A stretch of DNA of 64,000 nucleotides from Alphaproteobacteria bacterium (GCA_030431375.1 JAUIIY010000003.1:1-64000); one strand, 5' to 3'. Counted from the stretch's first letter, positions 19,673 to 30,689 are shown. Numbers and translations are program-made. The notes: generated by a model not told the origin, from the letters alone.

Positions 19673-20545
19673 TTGCGTTTTTTAATTATTATTTTGTGCT
19701 TATTTTTTACAAATTATGCCATATCTGATGCTGATTTGCTCACGGTAGAAAATATCTATTCCTCTGCCGAAGATTATAATGCAAGAAAAGCAAAAGATAA
19801 AGCTTTTAAAGATGCCATAAAAAGAGCCGCGCAAATTGCCTTGGAAGACGAAGGCGGAGATTCTTTAAATAATAGCTGGAAACTATCTAATTTTCTTGTT
19901 TCTTACAGAGTTCATGATGAGAAAATCGAAGATCTAAAGTATAGTGCGTATTTTGATTTTACCTTTGATCTCGGCTTATTAAAAAATTTAGACAAAGAAA
20001 AAAATGCCCAAAAGAGTAAAGAGCAAAGAATTATATTTTTTGATAAATCCAAGAATTTATTATTTCAGAGTTGGATAAACCAATTGGCAATTAATATGGA
20101 GATTCCTATTTTTGCATATGAAGATGTATCTGAGATATATGAGAATGATCTTTTGGTCATTGCTAGTTTTAAGGATAATGGCAATTTTTTGATTTCTCTC
20201 GAAAAAAACAATAAGGTTTTCAACATTACCGCAGCCTCTTTAGTTGATAGTTTCATAGTATCTTTGCAATATGCAAAATACTTAGCCAAGGATTATGACA
20301 GAGGAAATGCTAATGTTATTTTTTTTGAAGCAATCAATAAAAGTGATTTTACAATAGATGGGTTACGCCAAAAAATTGTCGGTCTGACTGAGTTAAATTC
20401 TATGAAAATTGTGTCATATAAAAATGGTGCGATTCCTAAATTTGTCATCGATATATCGGAAAAAGATGATTTGTTTTTGGCTTATATGTATAATAGCGGT
20501 GATTATCAAGTTAATGATTTGAATTTATTTGAACAAGTGATGTGA
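19673..20545 (+). CDS. exported DUF2066-like protein
   Basis: A 290-residue protein with a signal peptide (MRFLIIILCLFFTNYAIS-DA). The mature start, DLLTVENIYSSAEDYNARKA followed by KDKAFKDAIKRAAQIAL, resembles DUF2066 proteins that precede PerM-type permeases in many proteobacteria. The start codon is TTG at 19673 with AAAGGT upstream. It forms a run with the permease and hda. Function is unknown. Confidence 0.7.
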   Translation: MRFLIIILCLFFTNYAISDADLLTVENIYSSAEDYNARKAKDKAFKDAIKRAAQIALEDEGGDSLNNSWKLSNFLVSYRVHDEKIEDLKYSAYFDFTFDLGLLKNLDKEKNAQKSKEQRIIFFDKSKNLLFQSWINQLAINMEIPIFAYEDVSEIYENDLLVIASFKDNGNFLISLEKNNKVFNITAASLVDSFIVSLQYAKYLAKDYDRGNANVIFFEAINKSDFTIDGLRQKIVGLTELNSMKIVSYKNGAIPKFVIDISEKDDLFLAYMYNSGDYQVNDLNLFEQVM

Positions 20546-20548
20546 AAT

Positions 20549-21616
20549 ATGAGTGATAATACAAACAGGAATATTTTTCTAACACTGATAATATGTTTGT
20601 TATTTTATGTCTTCTACGCGACTTGGGACATGATTTCGCCCTTTATCATTTCATTTGTTATATCATATTTATTTTCGCCTATAGCAAAAATAGCGTGTGC
20701 AAGAACTAAGCTCCCTCGCTGGTTAGTTTCGCTTGTGATGGTTGCCATTATAACATTGTTGTTTGCGCTATTCTGGGTGATGATAACTCCACTAATTTAT
20801 GATCAAATATCCAGTTTTATAAAGCAAATCCCAACTTATAAAAAATCTATCAAAGAATTTATTATACCGTTAATAACTAAGCTTCAATCTAAATTTTATT
20901 TTGTTGAAGTGAATAAAATTCAAGAGCATCTCGATGAAATATCAACTCTGTTCTTTAGCGGAGGAATGAAATTGATTAATAAGATATGGCGATCAGGTTA
21001 CGCTGTAGTCAACATTCTAACAATTATTTTTCTTGTTCCTTTGATAAGTTTTTATATGATTAGGGACTGGGAAAAAATTTATAAAGTAATATTAGATTTG
21101 GTGCCTGTGAAGAATAAACCTCAGATAAGAAAATTATTGCATGATATTAATATGGCGTTGTCAGGATTTATCCGAGGGCAGCTTAATATTTGTATGATTC
21201 TTGCATGCTATTACTCTATAGCTTTAAGTTTGGTTGGGCTAAAATACGGTATTTTTATTGGTATAACTACTGGCCTTGTTTCATTTATACCTTTTATAGG
21301 TCTCACAAGTGGCTTTATAGTCTCCATGATAGTGTCTTGGATGCAATTTTCTAGTTTTTATGGCATGTTAGCAGTGGTGATTATATTTGTTATAGGTAAT
21401 GTTATTGAGAGCCTGTTATCACCAAAAATTGTTGGAGATAAAGTCGGTTTGCATCCGGTATGGGTCATATTAGCTTTGGTTTTAGGTGCTTCATTATTTG
21501 GCTTCGTCGGTATGTTAGTAGCAATACCTGTAGCCGCAATTATAGGGGTGCTGATGAAGTTTTTTTTAGACCTCTATAAGAGCAGCAGTTTATTTTCAGA
21601 TAAAAAGAAAAAATAA
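20549..21616 (+). CDS. AI-2E/PerM family permease
   Basis: A 355-residue membrane protein with about eight hydrophobic segments of the AI-2E transporter (UPF0118) type. Family features are an early PFIISFVISYLFSPIAKIA, LSGFIRGQLNICMILACYY, and a late SLLSPKIVGDKVGLHPVWVI segment. The transported substrate is unknown for most members. It lies between the DUF2066-like gene and hda, an order also seen in other proteobacteria. Confidence 0.92.
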   Translation: MSDNTNRNIFLTLIICLLFYVFYATWDMISPFIISFVISYLFSPIAKIACARTKLPRWLVSLVMVAIITLLFALFWVMITPLIYDQISSFIKQIPTYKKSIKEFIIPLITKLQSKFYFVEVNKIQEHLDEISTLFFSGGMKLINKIWRSGYAVVNILTIIFLVPLISFYMIRDWEKIYKVILDLVPVKNKPQIRKLLHDINMALSGFIRGQLNICMILACYYSIALSLVGLKYGIFIGITTGLVSFIPFIGLTSGFIVSMIVSWMQFSSFYGMLAVVIIFVIGNVIESLLSPKIVGDKVGLHPVWVILALVLGASLFGFVGMLVAIPVAAIIGVLMKFFLDLYKSSSLFSDKKKK

Positions 21617-21619
21617 GTT

Positions 21620-22288
21620 TTGAGCCAGATACCTTTCCAAATTAAGCATAAATCAAACTATTCTCAGGATGATTATTTTGTCACTGAGTCCAATAAAGTT
21701 GCAAAACAATGGATTGATAAATGGCCAGATTGGGGAGATGCTGTTTTAAGCAATATTACGATTATTTATGGAGAAGAGGGTTCAGGAAAAACGCATTTAT
21801 CTAAGATATGGCAAGCAAAATCAGAAGCGTATGAGATTTCAAAGGATAGTTTAAGTTCAAAAGAATATATTTCTGAGAATGCAGACGCACTTTTGTTAGA
21901 AGATATAGATACATTAGTTGGTTTTGATGAGCATATTTTTCATCTAATAAATTTTTGTATAAATAATAAAAAATTTTTGGTTATAACATTAGGGAGGGCT
22001 TTGCCGGAAGTAGATTTTGCACTGCCGGATTTATTATCAAGGTTAAGAGCTATCCTCCAAATTCATCTTGAAAAGCCTGATCAAGAGATGTTTGAGCAAA
22101 TAATATTTAAGAATCTATCGGATAGGCAGATTGCAGTTGATCCTAAGGTAATAAATTATCTTGCCAAAAGGATGGATAGATCATATCCTGAAATATCTAA
22201 AATTGTTAAAAAGCTTGATGAGTTGTCTTTAGAAACTCAAAATAAATTGACGATTCCACTAATTCAGAAAAATTTTAATTTCGACTAA
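21620..22288 (+). CDS. hda: DnaA regulatory inactivator Hda-like protein
   Basis: Hda, with the sliding clamp, stimulates ATP hydrolysis by DnaA after initiation. The 222-residue protein is a DnaA AAA+ domain alone: Walker A YGEEGSGKTHL near residue 50, Walker B ALLLEDIDTL near 93, and a C-terminal lid, without the DnaA helix-turn-helix. The N-terminal SQIPFQIKHKSNYSQDDYFV could carry a clamp-binding motif. The start codon appears to be TTG, six bases after the permease gene. It converges with addA with a four-base overlap. Confidence 0.85.
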   Translation: MSQIPFQIKHKSNYSQDDYFVTESNKVAKQWIDKWPDWGDAVLSNITIIYGEEGSGKTHLSKIWQAKSEAYEISKDSLSSKEYISENADALLLEDIDTLVGFDEHIFHLINFCINNKKFLVITLGRALPEVDFALPDLLSRLRAILQIHLEKPDQEMFEQIIFKNLSDRQIAVDPKVINYLAKRMDRSYPEISKIVKKLDELSLETQNKLTIPLIQKNFNFD

Positions 22289-25200
22289 ACGAAGTCAAAC
22301 TCTGACTCTGTAACCCAGATTATGCAGCATTTGATTTCTTTATTTGGATATGACTTTTGTAATATTTTCTTATAGTTATGTAATTGCCATGTGTAGATTC
22401 CCCTATTTTCTTGATTGAGACTAGAAAGTTTATAGTCAGCAATAATAATTTCATCTTCTTTTTCAATCATCAGGTCTAATATAATTTTAGTATATTTGGA
22501 GTCCTGTTTGAAAATAAGTTCTTGTTCTTTTCTGATCGCAATTGATCTGTCGCAAAAGCTGCTGATTTTCCTGTGGCATGACAAAATTCTGCTAAGTAAA
22601 TCTTTTGATATTTGAATATCATAATATTTACTCAACTCGAGAAAAGTGTTCCTTAACATTTCCTCATCGACTTGCTCTCTACTTATTGTTAATTCTAAAA
22701 ATTTATGTACAAAAATTCCCAGTTTTTTAGCTCTAAAAGACTCTGATACAAGTTCTTCTATCTCGAGTTCTAGAGGTGCCTTAGGGGTAATAGATTCTGG
22801 AATTACTATAGTTCCAGTCTTTTTGGAATTGTCCATTTTGTCCTTTTTCTTGGTTAAAAAATTACCGTGAAAATAAACTTCTGAGACTATTTCATCATTT
22901 TGAATAAGTCGTTTTTCGGACTCTTTTAACTCTCTTTTCAGAAAATAATTTTCTGAAGCAGTTTTGATATAATTATACCACGAATAATCTGAAGCCTTTT
23001 CGTCATTTCCGTGTCCAAATATGTATAATTGAGATTTGGCCCGTGTCAGTGCTACATATAACAAGCGGAAATATTCATCGAAAATTTTATCCTTCATTGA
23101 TTCACGGAGTTCGGAATATTTATTTGATGAATATTTCCCATTACCATTAAAAATTGGGATATTATTTAAATCATCCCAAAATAAATTATCTGTCATTCTA
23201 GGGGTAGAAACAGCATCGGCAAGTATAACAATTTCAGATTGCAATCCCTTAGATCCGTGGATTGTCATTAACCTAACTTCGTTTAAACCGCTAGAATTGG
23301 AGGTGGATGCTTCTATATTGCTATGTTTGAACCAAGCAATAAATTCACCCAAATTTCGTCTGTTAGTATCTTGGTATTTTGTACAAGCATCCAGGAATGA
23401 GTGAATCACTTCCTCTGCTTCTTTACCCAATTTTTCGTAAAAACTTTTTATATATTGTTTGCCGATCAACAGATCAAAGAAGAAATCATAAATGTTGTTG
23501 GTGATAGGGGAGTCGGCATAATTCTTTAATAGGTCAGAGGCTTTTTTAGCTTTTGGGCTGGGATGCAATTGTAATTCTTCCCATAAAGTATTTTTTCGGT
23601 CGTGGCATAGTTCAAATAATTCTTGCTCATTGAAAGCAAAAAAATGTGATTTTAAGAGAGATGCAAGATTTAAATCGTCATAGGGATATAATAAAAATTC
23701 TGCGAAGGACAAAATATCTTTGATAGCAATGTGTTGACTGAGTTTTATCCTATTTGATGCATCAATCGTTATGTGAGCATCTTTGATTTTTCTTGTCAGA
23801 TAGTTACTAAAGTCATCCCTTTTTCTGATAAGAATCAAGATATCTGATTCTTTATACCCAGACTCTAAAAGAAATTTTATTTTCTCTATAATTAATTCAG
23901 CATTTTGGTATGAATGAGAGAAATATTCCTCTCGCTGAACGGGAATTTGCCAGTTTTTTATTTTTTCTGATTTCTCCTTAGCATTGTATATGATTGGAAA
24001 AATTTCGATGTAAGAACAGTCGAAGTCAAAAAATGCTTTATGATCAACCCTGTCCAAAATCGCAGATCTATAATCTTGGAGTATTTTAGCAAAGATATTA
24101 TCTATAAAATCGAGAATAATTTGGCTCGAGCGAAAAGACCTTTGAAGAGAAATTTCAGTAAGATGTTTATTGCATTGTTGAAATTGCTTTTTGTAAAATT
24201 GTTTTATTCCTCCAAATATTAGAGGCGAGGCTCCTTGGAAGCTATAGATAGATTGTTTTTCATCTCCTACCACAAAAAGAGAAGTTTTTTCTTCTAAAAA
24301 AGTTTCGCTAGAAATGGCATCTATAATTTTCCATTGGGCGATATTTGTATCTTGGCTTTCGTCAACCAGGATATGTTTAAATTTGCTACCAAATTTATAT
24401 TTTACCCACTCTTTTTGTTCTGGGTTAGATAGTAGTTTGAAAGTTTCATTAATAATATCATTGAAATCATAATATGATTGCTGATATTTGATGTCTTTGT
24501 ATATTTGGTCAAAAATATATTTAATTTCACACAAGCCTTTAGATATTAACCTGAGTTTATAGTTGCTATATGACTCAAAGAAATTTTCTAACTGAATTTG
24601 GTAATCAAGTAATAGGTCGTTCAAAAGAGGGAATTGCTCTTTTATTTCTTTTTTGAGTAACTTGGCCCTAGGTTTGTTATTTAAGGTGAAGAATAGAGGT
24701 TTAATATTCTGCAATATGATTTGATTTTCTTCGTTGGAGTGTAACGCTTCATCAATTTGTTGGATTATCTCGCATTGATCTTTGCAGATGAAGAATTGTT
24801 GGCTTAGTTTCTTTAGCTCTGCCAACAAGTGCTTTTCATCTTGCTGTATTTTTTCCTTGCTAATATTACCAAAGAATTCGTCTATTCTTTGTATAATATC
24901 ATTTTTATTTTCAGTGATATTTGCCCATTCAAAAGATAGGCATTCAAATGACAAGATATTATCAATGATTTTAGAGATGGAAAATTCACTTATATTTTCA
25001 AAAAGTGCCTGCAGGTTCTCACTATAAGAGAAGTCAGTTTCTAGTAATTGATGTTTGGCAGTTATGATCAATTTTTCTTTTTCATTATCATCAATTATTT
25101 TAGATGAAATTTTGCTACCAGACTCTAAAGGGAAGCGAGAAAGTATTTCTTGGCAAATTGAATGGATTGTAGCTATTTTCAGGCGGTGATTATTATCCAA

Positions 25201-25515
25201 GAATTCAAAAATAGCTGTACGTGCGTGCTCAAGTTTTTCTTTCGTGGGATTGATCTCAAGATTAACTAGTTCCTTACTTAGCTCCTCATCGCTTATCTGG
25301 AGCCATTCTTCTAATATTTGCTTTACACGATCCAGCATTTCACTTGCTGCTGCCTTTGTAAAAGTAATGCAGAGAATCTCATCCAGTTTAGCTCCTGCGA
25401 TAATTAGTCTGAGGAACCTATCTACAAGCAATTTAGTTTTACCTGACCCAGCTGAAGCTGACACCCAGACATTATGATTTGGGTTAGAAGCGTCCTTATA
25501 ATTATTGAATTGCAT
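22285..25515 (-). CDS. addA: double-strand break repair helicase-nuclease AddA
   Basis: AddA is the UvrD-like helicase and nuclease of AddAB, the alphaproteobacterial counterpart of RecBCD. The 1076-residue protein shows Walker A ASAGSGKTKLLVDRFLRL near 20, CITFTKAAASEM (motif Ia), HILVDESQDTNIAQWKI (motif II), VGDEKQSIYSFQGA (motif III), VRLMTIHGSKGLQSEIVILA (motif V), LLYVALTRAKSQLYIFG (motif VI), and a C-terminal RecB-type nuclease with IIADYKLSS. The partner addB is not adjacent here, although the two are usually neighbours. Confidence 0.96.
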   Translation of the reverse strand: MQFNNYKDASNPNHNVWVSASAGSGKTKLLVDRFLRLIIAGAKLDEILCITFTKAAASEMLDRVKQILEEWLQISDEELSKELVNLEINPTKEKLEHARTAIFEFLDNNHRLKIATIHSICQEILSRFPLESGSKISSKIIDDNEKEKLIITAKHQLLETDFSYSENLQALFENISEFSISKIIDNILSFECLSFEWANITENKNDIIQRIDEFFGNISKEKIQQDEKHLLAELKKLSQQFFICKDQCEIIQQIDEALHSNEENQIILQNIKPLFFTLNNKPRAKLLKKEIKEQFPLLNDLLLDYQIQLENFFESYSNYKLRLISKGLCEIKYIFDQIYKDIKYQQSYYDFNDIINETFKLLSNPEQKEWVKYKFGSKFKHILVDESQDTNIAQWKIIDAISSETFLEEKTSLFVVGDEKQSIYSFQGASPLIFGGIKQFYKKQFQQCNKHLTEISLQRSFRSSQIILDFIDNIFAKILQDYRSAILDRVDHKAFFDFDCSYIEIFPIIYNAKEKSEKIKNWQIPVQREEYFSHSYQNAELIIEKIKFLLESGYKESDILILIRKRDDFSNYLTRKIKDAHITIDASNRIKLSQHIAIKDILSFAEFLLYPYDDLNLASLLKSHFFAFNEQELFELCHDRKNTLWEELQLHPSPKAKKASDLLKNYADSPITNNIYDFFFDLLIGKQYIKSFYEKLGKEAEEVIHSFLDACTKYQDTNRRNLGEFIAWFKHSNIEASTSNSSGLNEVRLMTIHGSKGLQSEIVILADAVSTPRMTDNLFWDDLNNIPIFNGNGKYSSNKYSELRESMKDKIFDEYFRLLYVALTRAKSQLYIFGHGNDEKASDYSWYNYIKTASENYFLKRELKESEKRLIQNDEIVSEVYFHGNFLTKKKDKMDNSKKTGTIVIPESITPKAPLELEIEELVSESFRAKKLGIFVHKFLELTISREQVDEEMLRNTFLELSKYYDIQISKDLLSRILSCHRKISSFCDRSIAIRKEQELIFKQDSKYTKIILDLMIEKEDEIIIADYKLSSLNQENRGIYTWQLHNYKKILQKSYPNKEIKCCIIWVTESEFDFV

Positions 25516-25994
25516 TATTTTGGAATGATGGTTAAAACTTCTTTTCCCCTATGATCTTGATGATCATGCCAATGATCAATCTGCAGATTAAAGTTCACAA
25601 ACATTGAGGTAGAAAATAAAATCGTTTTTGACTCAGGAGCTATAGAGCTTGCGATACGAGATATAAGCGGATTATGTCCCACAATCAGTACATTTTTATA
25701 TTTTTCATCTAAGAATTGGATGAATCTTGCCAGATTATCACCGTTATAAGAATAAAGCTCTTCTGTATAGCCTATGACAGGCTTATTAGGCAAATATTCG
25801 AGAATTACTTCCATTGAGTCCTTGGCCCTTTTTATAGGTGAGCACAAGATATAATCAAAATTAATGTTGAGTGATAGAATTTTTTCTCCCACTTCCCTCA
25901 AGTCATCTTTTCCACTTGAGCTAAGTTCCCTATATATATCACCTTTCTTTGAAATTGGTGCATCACCATGTCTAAGTAGAGAAAGTTGTTTCAT
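25515..25994 (-). CDS. SixA-like histidine phosphatase
   Basis: A 159-residue member of the histidine phosphatase superfamily, with the catalytic LLRHGDAPISKKGD at the N-terminus, CSPIKRAKDSMEVI, and the second catalytic His in VLIVGHNPLISRIAS. SixA-type enzymes remove phosphate from phosphohistidine proteins. Its stop codon touches the addA start. Its substrate is not known. Confidence 0.9.
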   Translation of the reverse strand: MKQLSLLRHGDAPISKKGDIYRELSSSGKDDLREVGEKILSLNINFDYILCSPIKRAKDSMEVILEYLPNKPVIGYTEELYSYNGDNLARFIQFLDEKYKNVLIVGHNPLISRIASSIAPESKTILFSTSMFVNFNLQIDHWHDHQDHRGKEVLTIIPK

Positions 25995-26065
25995 TTTTTT
26001 TGATTGGAAAATTTACAGATGATATTATTATAAATACTATTTAATAACAAGGCCATAAGATCAAA

Positions 26066-26818
26066 ATGTTAATATTATTATCCCCATCTAAGAAATTAGA
26101 TGAGAGCCCAATGAAAAGAAATTTGTCATATTCTGCTCCTAATTTTGAAAGCTATGTTTTTTCTTTGGTAGAGCATATGAAGAAATTGAATAAGAGTGAC
26201 ATTATGAAATTAATGTCGGTAAGTGAAAAAATAGCGGATCTCAATGTTAAGAGATACCATAATTTCTCCAATAAATTTACTTCTGCAAATTCCAAACCAG
26301 CTCTTTTTTTATTTAAAGGCGATGTTTATGATAAAATGGATGTAGAAGATTATAACAAAGAAGATTTAGATTTCGCCCAGAAGCATCTGTTAATTCTTTC
26401 TGGTTTGTATGGTGTGTTGAGGCCTTTGGATTTGATGCAGCCTTACCGTCTTGAAATGGGTACTAGTTTGCCGGTTGGAGATAAGAAAAATTTATATGAA
26501 TATTGGCAGGAAAAAGTCACTAACTATATTAATGCGATATCGGACAATGTTGTGATAAACCTGGCCTCTAATGAGTATTTTGCAGCTGTTGATAAGAGCA
26601 AATTACAAGCAAAAATCATAAATATTCATTTTAAAAATCTAAGAGAAGGTAAACTAAAAGTAATCGGATTAATGGCAAAGAGATCACGTGGTATGATGGC
26701 GGATTATATAATCAAAAATAAAATTACGAATCCGGAAAAGTTAAAAAAATTTGCTGAAAATAATCATGTTTATCGTGAGGATTTATCAGATGAAAGTAAC
26801 TATGTTTTCGTATCATAA
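26066..26818 (+). CDS. yaaA: YaaA/UPF0246 family protein
   Basis: A 250-residue protein of the YaaA family, DNA-binding proteins that limit iron-driven peroxide damage in E. coli. Signature segments are MLILLSPSKKLDESP, PALFLFKGDVYDKMDVEDYN, LSGLYGVLRPLDLMQPYRLE, and the C-terminal AKRSRGMMADYIIKNKI. Its stop overlaps the start of the next gene (TAATG). Confidence 0.95.
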   Translation: MLILLSPSKKLDESPMKRNLSYSAPNFESYVFSLVEHMKKLNKSDIMKLMSVSEKIADLNVKRYHNFSNKFTSANSKPALFLFKGDVYDKMDVEDYNKEDLDFAQKHLLILSGLYGVLRPLDLMQPYRLEMGTSLPVGDKKNLYEYWQEKVTNYINAISDNVVINLASNEYFAAVDKSKLQAKIINIHFKNLREGKLKVIGLMAKRSRGMMADYIIKNKITNPEKLKKFAENNHVYREDLSDESNYVFVS

Positions 26819-27543
26819 TGAATAATAGCCGTATTCTAGATCAAGTTGCATTGAAGCGCATTCGATATGCGCAGGCATTTAAAAAGACTAATTATATTTA
26901 CAAGCTAGCCGCGCAAGAAATTGGTTTCCGAGCGAAGATCATGCGAGATGACTTTGCAAGTATTTTGGAATTTGGTGCAAGGGGTGATTTATTAAAGGAG
27001 GAGCTGAGAGAAAATATTTCTTTTAATAAATATTCGATGCTAGATATAAATGAGAATATCGAAAATAACTCGATTATAGTTAAGCAAAAATTTGATCTTG
27101 TAGTTTCAAATTTATCCCTACATTTCTTTGATAATCTGAAATTTGAGTTGATGAAGTTTAAGTTTCTGTTACAGGAAAATGGTCTTCTTATTTTTACTAT
27201 ATACGGACCTAAAAGCTTGAATAACTTTCGAAATATTTTTTTGGAAGTAGAGATGGAAGAAAAGGGGGGAGTTAGCAAAAGATTTTGGGATTTGGAATTT
27301 GCAGATCAAGTTTCTGAGGTTGTGCATTCATGTGGTTTTAAGAACTGCGTGGTTGATTCAATCGCTCAAGAAGTTCAGTTTAAAGATGCTAAGCAATTGC
27401 ATGAAGATCTAAAAATCATGTCAGATAATTCATATGGTAATAATAGTTACTTGGGAAAATCCACTTACAAAAAGGTGGTTGAAAGATTCGCTAAAAAACC
27501 TACGGATGTTTTCGAAATCATCACAATTTCTGCTTTTAATTAG
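26818..27543 (+). CDS. NDUFAF5/BioC-like SAM-dependent methyltransferase
   Basis: A 241-residue class I methyltransferase. The opening ILDQVALKRIRYAQAFKKTN matches the NDUFAF5-type group in alphaproteobacteria and mitochondria, where the protein modifies a complex I subunit. The SAM fold is seen in ILEFGARGDLLKEEL (motif I, less glycine-rich than usual) and KFDLVVSNLSLHFFDN (motif IV). BioC is the alternative, but no biotin genes are nearby. It is coupled to yaaA and ends at tRNA-Val. Confidence 0.75.
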   Translation: MNNSRILDQVALKRIRYAQAFKKTNYIYKLAAQEIGFRAKIMRDDFASILEFGARGDLLKEELRENISFNKYSMLDINENIENNSIIVKQKFDLVVSNLSLHFFDNLKFELMKFKFLLQENGLLIFTIYGPKSLNNFRNIFLEVEMEEKGGVSKRFWDLEFADQVSEVVHSCGFKNCVVDSIAQEVQFKDAKQLHEDLKIMSDNSYGNNSYLGKSTYKKVVERFAKKPTDVFEIITISAFN

Positions 27544-27620
27544 TGGTGGGCGATAGAAGACTCGAACTTCTGACCCCTACCATGTCAAGGTAGTACTCTA
27601 ACCAACTGAGCTAATCGCCC
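27544..27620 (-). tRNA. tRNA-Val (GAC)
   Basis: The minus strand gives a 77-nt cloverleaf starting GGGCGATTAGCTCAG, with anticodon loop TTGACAT (anticodon GAC), T-arm AGTTCGAGTCT, a seven-pair acceptor stem GGGCGAT/ATCGCCC, and an encoded CCA at 27544-27546. It lies tail-to-tail with the methyltransferase gene, one nucleotide pair apart. Confidence 0.96.
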
Positions 27621-27744
27621 TAATTAATAGAAAACATTAATAGCAACAAGATAATATTTCGTAAATGATTTTTTTATTTTTTTGCAAATTTTTATTGCAA
27701 AGAATTTACCGAAATGTATAAATTACAAAAACAAAATAAGATTC

Positions 27745-28881
27745 ATGAAAATAGCAGTTATTAGAGAAAGAGCGCATTCAGAGGATAGGGTGGCTGTATC
27801 CCCTGATGTGGTCGCTTCATATTTGAAACTTGGTTTTGAAGTATGCATCGAATCAGGTGCTGGCCTAAAAGCAAATTATACTGATCAACAATATTTGAAC
27901 GCAGGTGCTAAAATATCAAAGGTCCTCTTAGAAGTTGTTGCGGATGCTGACATTCTATTAAAAATTCAGCCAACTCCATTAGAAGAAAAGTTAGAATTAG
28001 AATATCTACGCGAAGGAGCGATAATAATTGGTTCGATGTCTCCTTTTGAAAATAGGAAATATTTCGAGCAGGCAAATAATAAAAAGATCAATATTTTTGC
28101 GATGGAATTTGTTCCTAGAATAACTCGTGCTCAAACTATGGATGTTTTATCTTCTCAAAGTAATTTAGCTGGTTATAGAGCTGTCATAGAAGCGTCATAC
28201 CATTATGGTAAAATCTTTCCTATGCTAATGACTGCGGCCGGAACATTAGCAGCTGCAAAAACACTCGTTTTAGGCGCAGGGGTTGCTGGTTTACAAGCTA
28301 TTGCGACCGCCAAAAGGTTAGGCGCTATTGTATCTGCTTTTGACGTACGAGCTGCTGCTAAGGAACAAGTTGAAAGCTTGGGCGCAAAATTCATAGAAGT
28401 CGAATCTTCTGAGGATATGGAAACGGCAGGTGGTTACGCGAAAGAAGCTACTGATGAATATAAAAGAAAACAAAGCGAGTTGATTGCATCTGAAATAAAA
28501 AAATCTGATATTGTTATTTCAACGGCTTTGATTCCGGGCAGGAAGGCTCCAATTCTGATAAAGAAAGAGATGGTAGAATCAATGATGCCAGGTAGTGTAA
28601 TTATTGATTTAGCTGCAATTGCAGGCGGGAATTGTGAGGTGACAGAACTAGATAAAATTATTGATCATAACGGTGTGAAAATTGTTGGTCCGAGAAACAT
28701 AGTTTCCTCCGTTGCGTCATCTGCAAGTAAAATGTATGCAAAAAATCTATATAATTTTGTGCATTTGCTTTTTGATCAGGAAAATCAGCAAATCCAAATT
28801 AATTTGGAAGATGAGATAATCAAAGAAGCACTTATTACAAGTGATGGTAAAATAGTTAATGAGCGTGTTAGAGATGAGTAA
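27745..28881 (+). CDS. pntAA: NAD(P) transhydrogenase subunit alpha, NAD-binding part
   Basis: This is domain I of the proton-translocating transhydrogenase, binding NAD(H) in the cytoplasm. The 378-residue protein begins [20 protein letters not shown] at ATG 27745; the longer frame begins at a TTG with no support. It has [24 protein letters not shown], the dinucleotide fold [20 protein letters not shown], and [15 protein letters not shown]. It opens the pntAA-pntAB-pntB-tlc run. The enzyme uses the proton gradient to reduce NADP. Confidence 0.96.
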   Translation: MKIAVIRERAHSEDRVAVSPDVVASYLKLGFEVCIESGAGLKANYTDQQYLNAGAKISKVLLEVVADADILLKIQPTPLEEKLELEYLREGAIIIGSMSPFENRKYFEQANNKKINIFAMEFVPRITRAQTMDVLSSQSNLAGYRAVIEASYHYGKIFPMLMTAAGTLAAAKTLVLGAGVAGLQAIATAKRLGAIVSAFDVRAAAKEQVESLGAKFIEVESSEDMETAGGYAKEATDEYKRKQSELIASEIKKSDIVISTALIPGRKAPILIKKEMVESMMPGSVIIDLAAIAGGNCEVTELDKIIDHNGVKIVGPRNIVSSVASSASKMYAKNLYNFVHLLFDQENQQIQINLEDEIIKEALITSDGKIVNERVRDE

Positions 28882-29287
28882 AAAACTTGAAGAAATTATA
28901 AGTTTGTCATCGCAGATAGAAAATGCGGCTAGTCAAATTAAGGGGAGCGCTAGTGAGTTGTTTAGTAAAACCTCGGCTGCTTCTGCTGCGGTTTCTGTAA
29001 ATGGAGTTGATCCTTTTATTTTTGCAATTACGATTTTCATTTTGGCTTGCTTCATAGGATATTATGTTGTTTGGAAAGTAACTCCTGCGCTCCATACTCC
29101 CTTGATGTCTGTGACAAACGCTGTATCAGGCATTATTGTCGTCGGTGCAATGATTGCACTTGGACCAGAAGAATTTGGAATTGCGCAAATTATTGGTTTT
29201 ATTGCGGTTGTGATAGCATCGATAAATATTTTTGGTGGTTTTATAGTGACAAACCGCATGTTACAAATGTTTAAAAAGAAGAAGTAA
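28874..29287 (+). CDS. pntAB: NAD(P) transhydrogenase subunit alpha, membrane part
   Basis: The separate membrane piece of the alpha subunit, 137 residues, with three to four hydrophobic segments ([53 protein letters not shown]) and the conserved [18 protein letters not shown] chose ATG 28874, which overlaps the pntAA stop by eight bases; ATG 28859 is also in frame. The split alpha subunit is the usual alphaproteobacterial form. Confidence 0.93.
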   Translation: MSKKLEEIISLSSQIENAASQIKGSASELFSKTSAASAAVSVNGVDPFIFAITIFILACFIGYYVVWKVTPALHTPLMSVTNAVSGIIVVGAMIALGPEEFGIAQIIGFIAVVIASINIFGGFIVTNRMLQMFKKKK

Positions 29288-29288
29288 G

Positions 29289-30689
29289 ATGATACCTACA
29301 TATATTTCTTTAGCTTATATTTTCTCAGCTATATGTTTTATTTTATCTATCAAAGGCCTTGCATCTCCTAAGACTGCCAGAATGGGCAATTATTACGGAA
29401 TTATCGGGATGATAGTTGCCGTTATAGCTACTGCCTATTATCCAGGGGTAGAAAATAGGATGTGGATAATCTGGGCAATTGCTATAGGTGGTGCTATAGG
29501 AACTATTTTCGCTCTAAAAATTCAAATGACTTCAATGCCACAGCTGGTGGCAGCGTTTCATTCTTTGGTTGGTTTAGCCGCAGTTTTTATTGCTGGAAGT
29601 GCTTTACTTAGCCCAGAAACCTATGGAATAGGTGAAGCTGGGTCTTTAAAAATTGCTAATTTGATTGAAATGATAATTGGATCGATAGTTGGAGCAATAA
29701 CATTCACCGGATCTATAATCGCCTTTGCAAAATTGCAGGGTATTATGAAGAGTCAGCCTATTCGTTTTAGGGGAACTCATCTAGTAAATGCCATTACAAC
29801 GGTGGTTATAATATTGCTTTCAATAAAATTTTGTCAGACCGAATCCCTATTACTATTTGTCTTGATCACTGTGGTTTCAGCTTTACTGGGTGTAATGCTT
29901 ATTATACCAATTGGTGGTGCAGATATGCCAGTTGTAGTTTCAATGTTAAATTCATATTCTGGTTGGGCAGCCGCTGGAATTGGCTTCACACTAAGCAACA
30001 GCTTGTTGATTATCACCGGGGCGATAGTTGGGGCAAGCGGTGCGATTTTGAGTTATATCATGTGTAAGGCCATGAATAGATCAATATTCAACGTGATTTT
30101 TGGAGGGCTTAGTGCCTCTGGTTCTGGCGCTTCAAAATTAGAAGCTGGTGAAGAAAGGCCTGTTAAACCTAGTAATCCTGAGGATGGTGCATTCATGTTG
30201 AAGAATGCCTCTTCTGTAATTATAGTGCCTGGTTACGGTATGGCAGTTGCGCAAGCTCAGCATGTTTTAAAAGAGATGGACAAAATACTGGAAGAAGCTG
30301 GAGTTTCAGTAAAATATGCAATTCATCCGGTTGCTGGAAGAATGCCTGGGCATATGAATGTTCTACTTGCTGAGGCCGGTATTGACTACGAAAAAGTGTT
30401 CGAATTAGAAGATATAAACAGAGAATTTGCTAGTACGGATGTTGTTTACGTTATAGGTGCAAATGATGTTACTAATCCAGCGGCAAAAACAGATACAGCA
30501 AGTCCTATTTATGGTATGCCGGTTCTTGATGTGGAAAATGCTAAAACCGTATTATTCGTAAAAAGATCGATGTCACCAGGATATGCGGGGGTTCAAAACG
30601 AGCTATTCTATCGTGATAATACATATATGTTATTTGGAGATGCTAAAAAAATAACTGAAAGCATAGTAAAAGAGTTGGAGAATTTGTGA
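29289..30689 (+). CDS. pntB: NAD(P) transhydrogenase subunit beta
   Basis: A 466-residue beta subunit with about eight membrane helices in the first 260 residues ([34 protein letters not shown]) and a cytoplasmic NADP-binding domain III at the C-terminus ([59 protein letters not shown]). Its last four bases overlap the GTG start of the first tlc gene, which suggests co-transcription of redox and ATP-import genes. Confidence 0.97.
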   Translation: MIPTYISLAYIFSAICFILSIKGLASPKTARMGNYYGIIGMIVAVIATAYYPGVENRMWIIWAIAIGGAIGTIFALKIQMTSMPQLVAAFHSLVGLAAVFIAGSALLSPETYGIGEAGSLKIANLIEMIIGSIVGAITFTGSIIAFAKLQGIMKSQPIRFRGTHLVNAITTVVIILLSIKFCQTESLLLFVLITVVSALLGVMLIIPIGGADMPVVVSMLNSYSGWAAAGIGFTLSNSLLIITGAIVGASGAILSYIMCKAMNRSIFNVIFGGLSASGSGASKLEAGEERPVKPSNPEDGAFMLKNASSVIIVPGYGMAVAQAQHVLKEMDKILEEAGVSVKYAIHPVAGRMPGHMNVLLAEAGIDYEKVFELEDINREFASTDVVYVIGANDVTNPAAKTDTASPIYGMPVLDVENAKTVLFVKRSMSPGYAGVQNELFYRDNTYMLFGDAKKITESIVKELENL